The position numbers and the translations under genes were made by a program. This document shows positions 56,079 to 64,000 of a DNA stretch of 64,000 nt, in pieces (the first letter of the stretch is position 1; each line of letters starts with the position of its first letter). The stretch is from Microbacterium sp. Se63.02b (GTDB lineage Bacteria; Actinomycetota; Actinomycetes; Actinomycetales; Microbacteriaceae), in assembly GCF_014171575.1 (NCBI RefSeq), contig NZ_CP050453.1:3348001-3412000 (forward strand), in the 5' to 3' direction. The notes beneath the pieces were generated by a model. It was given only the letters and a program-made list of their open reading frames with translations, searched no databases and had not been told where the DNA came from.

Positions 56079-57473
56079 TCACATCCCGAGCTTGCCGGGA
56101 TTCAGGATTCCGTCGGGGTCGAGCGCGGACTTGAGCTTCTCGAGCACGGGGAAGCCCGTCCCCAACGAACGAGCCACCCACGCTTGACGTGCCAGGCCCC
56201 CGCCGTGGTGGTGGGAGACCTCGCCGTCGTGGGCGATCACGATCTCCATCGCCGTCGACCAGATCGCCTCGAGGCGGGCCAACGCGGTCTCGTCGTCGTC
56301 GGCACGGCCGAGCAGGATCAGGTAGAGCGAGGAGCCCTGGTCGTACACATGCGAGAAGTGTCCGAGCACCTCGTCTGCGAACGGTCGGAGCGCCTCCTTC
56401 ATCTCGGCGTACATCGCCGGCAGCCGGCTCCACATGTTCGCCACCTCGACCGTCTCTGCATAACCGCCCTTCTCCGCGAGGAGTCGCTCCACGGTGGAGA
56501 AGTCGAACCGTCGTCCGAGCCAAGCCTCCACGGGCCCGCTGCCGATCGAAGATCCGCCGCACGCCTCGGCGATCCGCGAGAGTTCGGCGAACTCCGCGCG
56601 GGCGACGCTCTCGACGCCCTCCGCGCCGAGGAACAGCACCGGCGCATCACCCTCCCGATCGGGAGCGGCGTGACGCGCCTCGTCCGCGTCGTAGAACCGC
56701 ACGAGGAACGGCCGCAGCCCGGCCTGCGACATCTCTCGCATGGCGTCGATGCCCGCCGCCACGTTGGGCATGGTGAACGCCTCGATGAAGCGCGCCTCAG
56801 GAACACGGAAGACCTTGAGCGTCACCTCGGTGACGATCCCGAGGGTCCCCTCCGAGCCGATCAGCAACTGCTTGAGGTCCGGCCCCATCGCCGCACGGGG
56901 GCGTTGACCGAGACGTGCGATCGACCCGTCGGCGAGAACGCACTCGTACGACACGACCAGGTTCTCGATCCCGCCGTAGCGCGACGAGAACTGCCCGGTG
57001 GCCCTGGTGGCGATCCAGCCGCCGATGGTGGACCGATACAGCGACTGAGGGAAGTGGTTGAGCGTATAGCCCCGCTCTCCGAGCCAGGTCTCCAGGTCGC
57101 CGCCCATGACCCCTGCGGGGGCCGTGACGGTGGCGTCGGTCTCATCGAGGACGGGCTCTCCCCCGAGGCCGGAGAGGTCCATCACGATTCCGCCGTGCAT
57201 GGGGAGCGGCTGTCCGGTGACGGAGGATCCGAGGCCGCGCACCGTGAGGGGCGTCGCGGAGGTGCGGGCGATGTCGACGACCTCGACGATCTCGCGGACG
57301 GTGCTGACGCGGACGACGACGTCCGGTCGATGCGGGTGCCGATCGAGCTTCTGCCAGACGGTCGACACCGGCCAGGTGTCATGACTGGCGGCGTCGAGAG
57401 CGACCGCGGCGGTATCCACCGCGCGCTCCCCCAGCGCATCCAGCAGTGCGTCGGTGGCATTGGTCGTGGTCAT
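56079..57473 (-). CDS. FAD-linked oxidase (GlcD/AGPS-type, BcrC4 C-terminal domain)
   Basis: 464 residues. The FAD-binding PCMH domain is clear: VRVSTVREIVEVVDIARTSA, LTVRGLGSSVTGQPLPMHGG, then APAGVMGGDLETWLGERGYT and FPQSLYRSTIGGWIATRATG. The C-terminal domain ends HDGEVSHHHGGGLARQAWVA, with the His cluster used in alkyl-DHAP-synthase and D-lactate-dehydrogenase types, and LDPDGILNPGKLGM. The family oxidises 2-hydroxy acids or related compounds. The ATG at 57473 has AGGGAG upstream. Divergent from the importer at 57696. Confidence 0.85.
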   Translation of the reverse strand: MTTTNATDALLDALGERAVDTAAVALDAASHDTWPVSTVWQKLDRHPHRPDVVVRVSTVREIVEVVDIARTSATPLTVRGLGSSVTGQPLPMHGGIVMDLSGLGGEPVLDETDATVTAPAGVMGGDLETWLGERGYTLNHFPQSLYRSTIGGWIATRATGQFSSRYGGIENLVVSYECVLADGSIARLGQRPRAAMGPDLKQLLIGSEGTLGIVTEVTLKVFRVPEARFIEAFTMPNVAAGIDAMREMSQAGLRPFLVRFYDADEARHAAPDREGDAPVLFLGAEGVESVARAEFAELSRIAEACGGSSIGSGPVEAWLGRRFDFSTVERLLAEKGGYAETVEVANMWSRLPAMYAEMKEALRPFADEVLGHFSHVYDQGSSLYLILLGRADDDETALARLEAIWSTAMEIVIAHDGEVSHHHGGGLARQAWVARSLGTGFPVLEKLKSALDPDGILNPGKLGM

Positions 57474-57624
57474 TGCGGGTCTCCCTGTCGGATCGTGCGT
57501 GCGCCTGGCGCCCGCTGCGGCACCGACGACCGTGTCGGCGCGGAGCGAACGCGAGAGCGAGCTCATGCGTTCACCATACACAGAGTTGAATATTCCGTCT
57601 ACTGAATTCTCCTCGGCTAAATCC

Positions 57625-57654
57625 TTGTTTTCTCGACAAATCTCTGCGTACTAT
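57625..57654 (+). promoter_or_regulatory. Possible promoter TTGTTT-18-TACTAT
   Basis: An AT-rich patch between the FAD oxidase and the ATPase holds a -35-like TTGTTT and -10-like TACTAT (57649-57654) with an 18-bp spacer. TTGAATATTC and GATTCTGATC nearby may bind regulators, but I see no clean palindrome. Confidence 0.4.
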
Positions 57655-57695
57655 CAATCATCAAGATTCTGATCAATGCAGATTGGCACCCGACA

Positions 57696-58463
57696 ATGAC
57701 GACTGAACCTCTTCTTGAAGCGCGCGATGTGACGAAGCACTTCGGCGCGGTGCAGGCGCTGCGCGGCGCGAGCTTCCGGATCTTCCCCGGCGAGGTGGTC
57801 GCGCTGATGGGCGACAACGGCGCGGGCAAGAGCACCCTCATCAAGACGATCTGCGGCGTGAACACGCCAGACACGGGCGAGATCCTCTTCGAAGGACGCT
57901 CGATCGCCGGCTGGCACCCGAAGGCCGTGCAGGCACTCGGCATCGAGACCGTGTATCAAGACCTCGCCCTGGCGCCGGATCTCGACACCCCTTCCAACCT
58001 CTTCCTCGGACGCGAGCGTCTGATGCCGGGGATGCTGGGGACCCTCGGTGTCTTGGCGCGGCGGTCGATGCGCGAGGAGGCCGGCAAGGTGCTGACCGAC
58101 CTCAACGTGAAGATCAAGGACGTCCGGGCACCCGTGAACAACCTGTCCGGAGGTCAGCAGCAGAGCGTCGCCGTGGCCCGCGCCGTCACATGGGCGGACA
58201 AGCTCGTCATCATGGACGAACCGACCGCAGCGCTCGGAGTCCCTCAGACGCAGGCCGTGCTCGCGCTCATCAGACGGGTCAAGGAGTCCGGACGTTCGGT
58301 CATCCTCATCAGCCACAGCTTGCCTGATGTCATGCAGGTCGCCGATCGGGTCGAGGTGCTGCGACTCGGTCGCCGCGTCGCGCAGCTGGTCACCGCAGAG
58401 ACGAACGACGCACAGATCGTCGGCGCCATGACCGGCGCCTGGACGCAGGAGGCCGCAGCATGA
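57696..58463 (+). CDS. Sugar ABC transporter ATPase, single-domain (FrcA type)
   Basis: 255 residues with one nucleotide-binding domain. Walker A is GDNGAGKSTLI, the signature LSGGQQQSVAVARAV and Walker B LVIMDEPTAALG. It is half the length of the duplicated Rbs-type ATPase at 33721 and must act as a homodimer, as in FrcA and similar CUT2 systems. Stop and permease start overlap (ATGA). Confidence 0.9.
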   Translation: MTTEPLLEARDVTKHFGAVQALRGASFRIFPGEVVALMGDNGAGKSTLIKTICGVNTPDTGEILFEGRSIAGWHPKAVQALGIETVYQDLALAPDLDTPSNLFLGRERLMPGMLGTLGVLARRSMREEAGKVLTDLNVKIKDVRAPVNNLSGGQQQSVAVARAVTWADKLVIMDEPTAALGVPQTQAVLALIRRVKESGRSVILISHSLPDVMQVADRVEVLRLGRRVAQLVTAETNDAQIVGAMTGAWTQEAAA

Positions 58464-59476
58464 CCACAGACACCACCACCCTGCCGGACGCCGACGACGA
58501 CACCACACGCCGCCGCTTCCGGATGCCTCGGCTGCTGGGCTCGGCGACCGACATCACCGCGATCCTCATCCTCATCGTCATCGTGTTCGCCGTGCTCGAT
58601 CCGCGGTCGTTCTTCACCCCGCAGAACTTCACCCAGATCCTCATCAACGCCGCACTGCTGCTCGTCATGGCGGTCGGCGCCACGTTCGTGCTCATCACCG
58701 GCGGTGTCGACCTCTCGGTCGGATCCGTCCTGGTGTTCTCGGGCGTGATCGCCGGCAAGGTCATGGAGTGGTTCGGCAGCGCGGGGTGGGGTGCGAGCAT
58801 CGCAGGAATCGGCGCCGCCCTGCTCGCCGGCACGGCCTGGGGATGCGTGAACGGACTCGTCATCACCAAGCTGCGTGTGCCGCCGCTGATCGCGACGCTC
58901 GGCTCGTACGGCGCGGCCCAGGGACTCGCCCAGATCATCACCAACGGCAACGACATGAAGAACATCCCCACGGAGCTCGTCGACACGATCGGGTTCGGTC
59001 GCATCGCCGGGATTCCGATCCTGGTGATCATCGCCGTGCTCGTGGCGGTGATCGGTGGACTGATCCTCTGGGCGACCCGGTACGGCCAGCGGACATACGC
59101 CGTCGGATCGAACGCCGAAGCGGCCAGGCGTGCGGGCATCAACGTCGACCGCCACCTGCTCAAGGTCTACGCGATCGCCGGCATGCTGGCAGGACTCGCC
59201 GGGATCCTCAGCTACGCGAAGTTCGGCACGACGACGCTCGCCGGACACGCCACCGACAACCTCAACGTGATCGCTGCCGTCGTGATCGGCGGAACCAGCC
59301 TCTTCGGCGGGGTCGGCACGATGATCGGCACGGTGGTCGGAACCCTCATCCCCGCCACACTCGCGAACGGCCTCGTCATCGTCGGCCTGAACAGCTTCTG
59401 GCGGGACTTCGCCGTCGGCATCGTCCTCGTGGCCGCCGTCTATCTCGACCAGCTGCGACGACGATCCCGCAAATAG
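58460..59476 (+). CDS. Sugar ABC transporter permease (CUT2)
   Basis: 338 residues. FVLITGGVDLSVGSVLVFSG is the diagnostic loop, followed by VPPLIATLGSYGAAQGLAQI, YAVGSNAEAARRAGINVDRH and VVIGGTSLFGGVGTMIGTVV. Works with the single-domain ATPase and the next lipoprotein. The likely substrate class is a monosaccharide or polyol. Confidence 0.9.
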   Translation: MTTDTTTLPDADDDTTRRRFRMPRLLGSATDITAILILIVIVFAVLDPRSFFTPQNFTQILINAALLLVMAVGATFVLITGGVDLSVGSVLVFSGVIAGKVMEWFGSAGWGASIAGIGAALLAGTAWGCVNGLVITKLRVPPLIATLGSYGAAQGLAQIITNGNDMKNIPTELVDTIGFGRIAGIPILVIIAVLVAVIGGLILWATRYGQRTYAVGSNAEAARRAGINVDRHLLKVYAIAGMLAGLAGILSYAKFGTTTLAGHATDNLNVIAAVVIGGTSLFGGVGTMIGTVVGTLIPATLANGLVIVGLNSFWRDFAVGIVLVAAVYLDQLRRRSRK

Positions 59477-59515
59477 CCCATCCACCCGATCAATGACATC
59501 CACCGAGGAGAAACC

Positions 59516-60520
59516 ATGAACGCAACACGCAAGGTCAGTGCCGTCCTTGCCGCGACCACGCTGGTCGTCGCGCTGGCCAGCTGTTCCAGCGGCGACGCAG
59601 GAGACGGTGACGGCGGAGGGGAAGAGGGAGACGCCTATTCGATCGCCCTCATCCCCGGCGTCGCCAACGACGCCTACTACGGTTCGGTCGCGTGCGGCGT
59701 GCAGGCCGTCGCCGACGAGAACGGCGCGACCGTCGACGTGCAGGCTCCCAACAGCTTCAGCCCGACCGACCAGATCCCGATCCTGCAGTCCGTGATAGCC
59801 ACGAGTCCCGACGCCATCATCATCGCCCCCACCGACTCGAAGGCTCTCTACGCGCCGCTGCGCGAAGCCGTGGAGGCCGGCATCACGGTCGTCCTCGTCG
59901 ACACCACTCTCGACGACCCGTCGATCGCGGTCTCACAGGTCAGCTCCGACAATGAAGAGGCCGGGAAGGTCGCCGCCGAGACTCTGGCCGAGGCGCTCGG
60001 CGACGAGACCGGCTCGGTGATCACGGTGAACCTCACGGCCGGCGTGACGACGACCGATGCGCGCGAGGCCGGCTTCGCCGAGGCCATCGCCGGGGTCGAC
60101 GGCCTCGAGTACCTCGGGCAGCAGTATTCCAACAACAGCGTCCAGACGGCGGAGTCGATCGTGTCGGCGGCCATCGCCGCGAATCCCGATCTCGTCGGTG
60201 TGTTCAGCACCGCCGCATTCAACACCGAAGGCGCGGTCGCCGCTCTCAAGTCCGCCGACATGCAGGACACCGTCAAGGTCGTCGGCTTCAACGCGAACCC
60301 TCCGGGGATCGAGCAGATCAGCAACGGAGACGTGTTCGCCCAGGTCGTGCTCAAACCCTATGACGAGGGTGTCCAGGCGGCCGAGCAGGCGTTCAACGCG
60401 CTGAACGGCGACGAGGTCGAAGAGGTCATCACCACCGGAGCACTGGTGGCGACCGCCGACAACCTCGACGATCCTGAGATCCAGAAGTACCTCTACAGCT
60501 TCGACTGCCCCGCCTCCTGA
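59516..60520 (+). CDS. Sugar/polyol-binding lipoprotein (CUT2)
   Basis: 334 residues. Signal with lipobox LASC (Cys23), Gly-rich acidic linker, then YSIALIPGVANDAYYGSVAC and SPDAIIIAPTDSKALYAPLR, typical of CUT2 binding proteins. A Cys at SVACGVQA and the terminal SFDCPAS may pair. GAGGAG precedes the start. A strong hairpin follows before the aldolase. Confidence 0.9.
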   Translation: MNATRKVSAVLAATTLVVALASCSSGDAGDGDGGGEEGDAYSIALIPGVANDAYYGSVACGVQAVADENGATVDVQAPNSFSPTDQIPILQSVIATSPDAIIIAPTDSKALYAPLREAVEAGITVVLVDTTLDDPSIAVSQVSSDNEEAGKVAAETLAEALGDETGSVITVNLTAGVTTTDAREAGFAEAIAGVDGLEYLGQQYSNNSVQTAESIVSAAIAANPDLVGVFSTAAFNTEGAVAALKSADMQDTVKVVGFNANPPGIEQISNGDVFAQVVLKPYDEGVQAAEQAFNALNGDEVEEVITTGALVATADNLDDPEIQKYLYSFDCPAS

Positions 60521-60529
60521 CCCCACCCT

Positions 60530-60559
60530 GTGGGCCGGTGCTCGCGGGCACCGGCCCAC
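60530..60559 (+). terminator. Intra-operon hairpin after the binding-protein gene
   Basis: Perfect 12-bp stem GTGGGCCGGTGC / GCACCGGCCCAC with a 6-nt loop, between the binding-protein and aldolase genes. Third case in this window of a hairpin at this place in an importer operon. Confidence 0.7.
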
Positions 60560-60575
60560 CGATGAAAGGATCCCC

Positions 60576-61414
60576 ATGGATTCCCGCACTGGCAAGAAGA
60601 TCCGCCTCGGCCGTCTGCTGAACCCCTCGACCCAGCGCGGCGTGGTCGTCGCCGCCTCCCACGGCGTGATGAGCGGCCCGCCGTCCGGCCTGAAGACCAG
60701 AGCCGAGATCGCGGACGTCTTCGCTCAGATCGATCTCGCCGACGGTGTCATGGTGTCTCCCGGGATGGTGCCGCTGACGGAGGACTTCTTCGTCGGTCGG
60801 GGCCGCCCCGGACTGGTCCTCCACCTCGACTGGAAGAACCACGGACGCCGCATCTACACCCCCGGCACGGACGGACGCAGTGAGGGTGTGCTCGCACAGC
60901 TCGCGACCATGGAGGAGGTCGCGGCCTCCGGTATCGACGCCGTGATGACGTACCTCTATCTCGGCCAGCGCGACAGCACTCTCGAGCGTGCGGAGATCGA
61001 GCGCAACGCCCGCATCGTCCGCGACGCCGAGCGGCTCGGCCTCGCCGTCATCATCGAACCCCGGTCCGCGCTCGAGGCAGAGGGCGACGAGGCGTTCTCC
61101 CCGAGGTGCTCAGCCTCTACTGCCGCATCTCCGCCGACATCGGCGCCGACATCGTCAAGGTGATCTGGAACGGTTCGGTGGAACGCTTCGCCCCCGTGGC
61201 ACAGACGTGCTTCGCCCCGATCCTCGTCGCCGGTGGCCCCGGCGGAGAATCCCCGGAGGAGACCTTCCAGCTCGCAGCCGATTCCATCGAGGCCGGTGCC
61301 GCCGGAGTCATGTTCGGTCGCCGCGTCTTCCGCGCGGAAGACCCGGCCGGCGTCCTCGCGGGTCTGCGCCAGGTCGTGCACCACGACGTCCTGGTCTCCG
61401 AGGTCTCGGTCTGA
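60576..61414 (+). CDS. Class I aldolase of the DhnA/LsrF type (frame broken near 61099-61102)
   Basis: About 280 residues after adding a C at CCCC 61099-61102 (EAFSPEVLSLYCRISADIGA). The family opening is VVVAASHGVMSGPPSGLKTR, matching the DHG...GPxxGL loop. The Schiff-base Lys is probably in DIVKVIWNGS, and the phosphate-binding end is GAAGVMFGRRVF. Members cleave or form ketose phosphates (fructose-bisphosphate, LsrF, DHNA-type). With two kinases downstream, a ketose-bisphosphate is the likely substrate. GAAAGG precedes the start. Confidence 0.83.
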
Positions 61415-61417
61415 CGG

Positions 61418-62782
61418 ATGTGGTTCCTCGGCATCGACATCGGCACCACGCACGTCAAGGTCGTCGGTGTCACCGCTGAGGGGGTCGAGCTCGATCCCCT
61501 CAGAACCCGCACCCCGGTGAACCTCATCGACGGCGCGACCTTCCACGAGGGCGGCGAGATCTGGGACTGTGTCCGAGACCTCGTCCGCGCGTACGCGCAT
61601 GGGCCCGTGCAGGATGTCGGCGGAGGACTCCTCGCCGGTGTCGCGGTCGGATCCTTCGGCCAGGAGGAGTCCTTCCCCGTCGACGACCACGGAACCCCGT
61701 TGACGGGGTCGCGGGCCTGGTGGGAGCGCTGGCCGGAGCGAACCCTGCACGCCGCCGCCGTGGAGCACCTCGACTCCGTGGAGCATTTCCGCACCTCGGG
61801 CATGCGCTTCCGCGACAACCAGTCCCCCGACCGCATCGCACGCCTGCGCGCCGACCACCCCGATGTCTGGGCGCACACGCATCGCTGGGTGGACTTCGGC
61901 GCCTTCGTCACGTTCCAGCTGAGCGGCCGATGGGCGCTCAGCTCCACCCAGGCGACGCACAGCCAGTTCTTCGACCTCCTCACTCTGGAACCCGACCAGG
62001 CCAGCCTCGATCTCGTCGACATCGAGGCCGGTCTGTTCCCGGAGATCGCACACCCCGGCACTCGGATCGGCGCCTTGCTCCCTGATGCGCTTCCCGGAGT
62101 CCCGATCGCCGACGGCGCCGCCGTGTACGTCGGAGGTCATGACCAGGTGATGGCCGCATATGCGAGTTCCGTCCACGACGGGGCATCCGCCGTGGACGCC
62201 ATCGGCACAGCCGAATACGTCATGCTCACCAGCGGCGCGTTCGCGCTCGATGAGCGCCTGCATGCCTTCGGCGCGGACGTCGAACGCGGATGGATGCCGG
62301 ACCAGTACGTGCTCGGGTGGGGCCTGCCGACGGGGAAGATACTCCAGCAGCTCGCGGACAGATTCGTCGACGGGGACTTCGACCGCCTGATGGCCGCCAT
62401 CGATGTCGACCTCCCTTCGCCTCCGCAGGTGCACCTCCGCGTGAACGACCTGCACGGGCGCGCGGAAGACCTCTTCGACGTCGAGGGCGTCGAAGAGCGG
62501 ACCAGGCCCGACGACATCGTGCGCGCATGCCTCACCGATCTGTCCGTGCAGATCCGCGACACGGTGCGGACGATGGCCGCGATCGCGGAGGCGCCTCTGG
62601 ACTCCATCGCCCTCACGGGCTCGCTGTTCCAGCGCTCTGAACTGGTGCGTCACCGTGAACGCCTGTGGAACCTGCCGTTGCGGGTGAGTCCGCTGCGGGA
62701 GGCTGCGGCCGTCGGCGCCGCCGAGCTCGCCCGAGCATCACACACCCGCGCCACCTCGACCGTAGGAGACCGCATCGCATGA
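61418..62782 (+). CDS. FGGY-family carbohydrate kinase
   Basis: 454 residues. The N-terminal phosphate motif is WFLGIDIGTTHVKVVGV, with VAVGSFGQEESFPVDDHGTP as the sugar-side strand, and AVYVGGHDQVMAAYASSV in the C-terminal domain carrying the catalytic Asp. PLDSIALTGSLFQRSELVRH is the usual adenosine motif. Slightly short for FGGY (about 480-520). Three bases after the aldolase, and overlapping the PfkB gene by 4 bp, so these three are tightly coupled. It probably phosphorylates a ketose or polyol. Confidence 0.87.
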   Translation: MWFLGIDIGTTHVKVVGVTAEGVELDPLRTRTPVNLIDGATFHEGGEIWDCVRDLVRAYAHGPVQDVGGGLLAGVAVGSFGQEESFPVDDHGTPLTGSRAWWERWPERTLHAAAVEHLDSVEHFRTSGMRFRDNQSPDRIARLRADHPDVWAHTHRWVDFGAFVTFQLSGRWALSSTQATHSQFFDLLTLEPDQASLDLVDIEAGLFPEIAHPGTRIGALLPDALPGVPIADGAAVYVGGHDQVMAAYASSVHDGASAVDAIGTAEYVMLTSGAFALDERLHAFGADVERGWMPDQYVLGWGLPTGKILQQLADRFVDGDFDRLMAAIDVDLPSPPQVHLRVNDLHGRAEDLFDVEGVEERTRPDDIVRACLTDLSVQIRDTVRTMAAIAEAPLDSIALTGSLFQRSELVRHRERLWNLPLRVSPLREAAAVGAAELARASHTRATSTVGDRIA

Positions 62783-63783
62783 AGGTCGTCATCGCCTCCT
62801 GAACCCCGCCATCGAGAGGCTGCTCGTCGTGGACGAGAACCGTCCGGGTGCAGTGCATCGGCTGATGCGCAGCGAGACCCTCGCAGGAGGAAAGGGCGTC
62901 AACGTCGCGCGCGTGCTCGCCCAGCTGCAGACACCGGCGTTCGCCCCTGTCGACGACGGCGAACACGTCGAGGTCTCCGCCGTGCTCGTCGGTCCGCTCG
63001 GAGGTCCGACCGGTGATCTCCAGGCCGAGCTGCTCGCCGCCGAAGGGCTGGTCTCCCGGACCACATCGGTCGACGGATGGACGCGCGTCAACGAGATCCT
63101 CGTCGACGAGTCACGACCCGACGGCGCCACGGTGTACAACGCGCAGGGCCCGACGATCAGCTCGCACGAGACGTCGGAGCTGCACGACCTCGCCATGTCG
63201 TCGCTCGATGGCGCGGCGATGCTGGTGTGCACCGGCAGCCTGCCTCCGGGGATCCCTGCCGACTTCTACGCCACCTGGATCGACGCCGCTCGTGCACGTG
63301 GCATCCGCACCCTCCTCGATGCCCACGGGGCGGCGCTCCGTCATGGCGCCGCCGCAGCGCCGGACATCATCAAGGTCAATCGCGACGAGATCGCCGACCT
63401 CGCAGCCGGAGAGGGGTCGACCAGGCGGAGCTGATACGCGGGTGGCGCGCGCGGGGAACCGAAGCGGTCATCATCACCGACGGTTCGAAGCCTGTGCGTG
63501 CGGAGATCGCCTCCACCTCCTGGGCCATCGATGCTCCGACCGTAGCGACGCGCAGCGCGGTGGGCTCGGGGACGCATTCACCGCGGGACTCGTCTGGAGC
63601 ATCGTCGCCAGGTCCACCGCGTCGTGGCCGACCCATCTGGCACTGGGTGTGGCGTGCGGAGCCTCGAATGCGGCCAGCACCTTGGCCCGGCTGTCGGATG
63701 AGATCCCGCCGCGGAGTCTCCTCGACCAGGTGCGGCTCCGCGACGTCGGTCCGTCAGAGCCGCGTAATGGATCGGCCCGCTGA
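62779..63783 (+). CDS. PfkB-family (1-phosphofructokinase/tagatose-6-phosphate kinase-like) kinase (three frame breaks)
   Basis: About 334 residues after three single-base additions: C near 62798-62799 (MKVVIASLNPAIERLLVVDE), G at GGGG 63413-63416 (AGEGVDQAELIRGWRARGTE) and G at GGGG 63568-63571 (VGSGDAFTAGLVWSIVARST). The last repair recreates the PfkB signature GSGDAFTAG with the catalytic Asp exactly. TLAGGKGVNVARVLAQL is the family glycine motif. The branch with LNPAIER near the start phosphorylates a sugar phosphate, giving a bisphosphate for the aldolase. Confidence 0.83.
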
Positions 63784-63905
63784 GCGTCTTCCTTCTGGGG
63801 GATATATCGCCACTGCTCGACATGCCCCTGCGAGAGGCCTGATCCCGTGACGCGAGGATCGGCGCCCTCGCCCGCAGCTCCGATCATGACGCGAACCAGG
63901 AATCC

Positions 63906-64000
63906 ATGTCTCGCACAGCCCGACCCCCACGCCTGCACCCGACAGCCGGACGACGCCGCCTCTCACCGTGGTGGGGCTGCGCGGTGGCGACCGTGGCCGG
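63906..64000 (+). CDS. Start of a possible secreted protein (partial)
   Basis: An open frame to the right edge, starting MSRTARPPRLHPTAGRRRLS and then PWWGCAVATVAG, an Arg-rich stretch and a short hydrophobic part like a signal peptide. AGGA lies five bases before the ATG. Too little is visible for a family. Confidence 0.4.
   Translation, partial: MSRTARPPRLHPTAGRRRLSPWWGCAVATVA

Noticed and set aside
3453..63571. Programmed ribosomal frameshifting as the cause of the split genes
   Set aside because: The sites lack a common slippery heptamer or following structure, occur in unrelated families and include one opposite-sign event; homopolymer miscounting explains them better.
1..64000. Mobile elements, attachment sites, CRISPR arrays, tRNA and rRNA genes
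   Set aside because: No transposase or integrase motif, no regularly spaced repeats and no tRNA-like cloverleaf or CCA end was found on reading both strands.

Overview
The window is a high-GC chromosomal segment from an actinobacterium, most likely Microbacteriaceae (Microbacterium-like). This rests on base composition, Gly/Ala/Asp/Val-rich proteins, GTG and TTG starts, and the dense mix of LacI regulators with sugar ABC importers. I see no phage, IS, tRNA, rRNA or CRISPR. Almost everything is carbohydrate uptake and catabolism: five ABC importers, two MFS carriers, four LacI-family regulators plus the remnant of a fifth, one FadR-like and one YhfZ-like regulator, a GH36-like and a GH78 glycosidase, two fucose/arabinose-isomerase-like proteins, a sulfatase with its activating enzyme, a split transketolase and two sugar kinases.

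Layout. 1-7065: an oligosaccharide ABC importer, a divergent LacI gene and a secreted GH36-like glycosidase. The importer and the glycosidase share the same 16-bp operator, and a LacI remnant follows. 7169-9751: alpha/beta hydrolase, glycosyltransferase, lipoprotein, small membrane protein. 9829-20096: a very large secreted glucose/sorbosone-dehydrogenase-type protein and a Liv-type ABC importer, each preceded by CGnAAGCGCTTnCG operators, with a divergent LacI gene. 20119-25062: a FadR-like regulator, two TTGGT/ACCAA operators around a near-consensus promoter, then a dehydrogenase, an MHS carrier and a two-subunit transketolase. 25070-27933: sulfatase, formylglycine-generating enzyme and a NIPSNAP-like protein. 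27962-38596: a deoxysugar-type operon (Rbs-type importer, two isomerase paralogues, MFS, rhamnose mutarotase), a divergent dehydrogenase and a LacI gene. 38612-45471: GH78 rhamnosidase, oligosaccharide importer and divergent LacI gene. 45527-48545: ThrE-like exporter, three very small proteins and a cyclodeaminase-family protein. 48678-53113: a cell-surface locus with a thioester adhesin, a response regulator and an ECF sigma factor fused to a zinc-finger, membrane and extracellular part. 53232-63783: a polyol/sugar catabolic cluster with two dehydrogenases, an FAD oxidase, an importer, an FGGY kinase, a PfkB kinase and a class I aldolase.

Regulation is unusually legible. Divergent LacI genes face their targets across palindromic operators, and in three importer operons a strong hairpin sits just after the binding-protein gene, as expected if that protein is made in excess.

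A caution applies to the whole annotation. Sixteen otherwise convincing genes are interrupted by 23 single-base frameshifts, almost all at G or C runs (22 apparent missing bases, 1 extra). Restoring one base at each site rebuilds family motifs exactly. This looks like base-calling error in the assembly rather than gene decay, so I give each such gene as one reading unit and state where its frame breaks.
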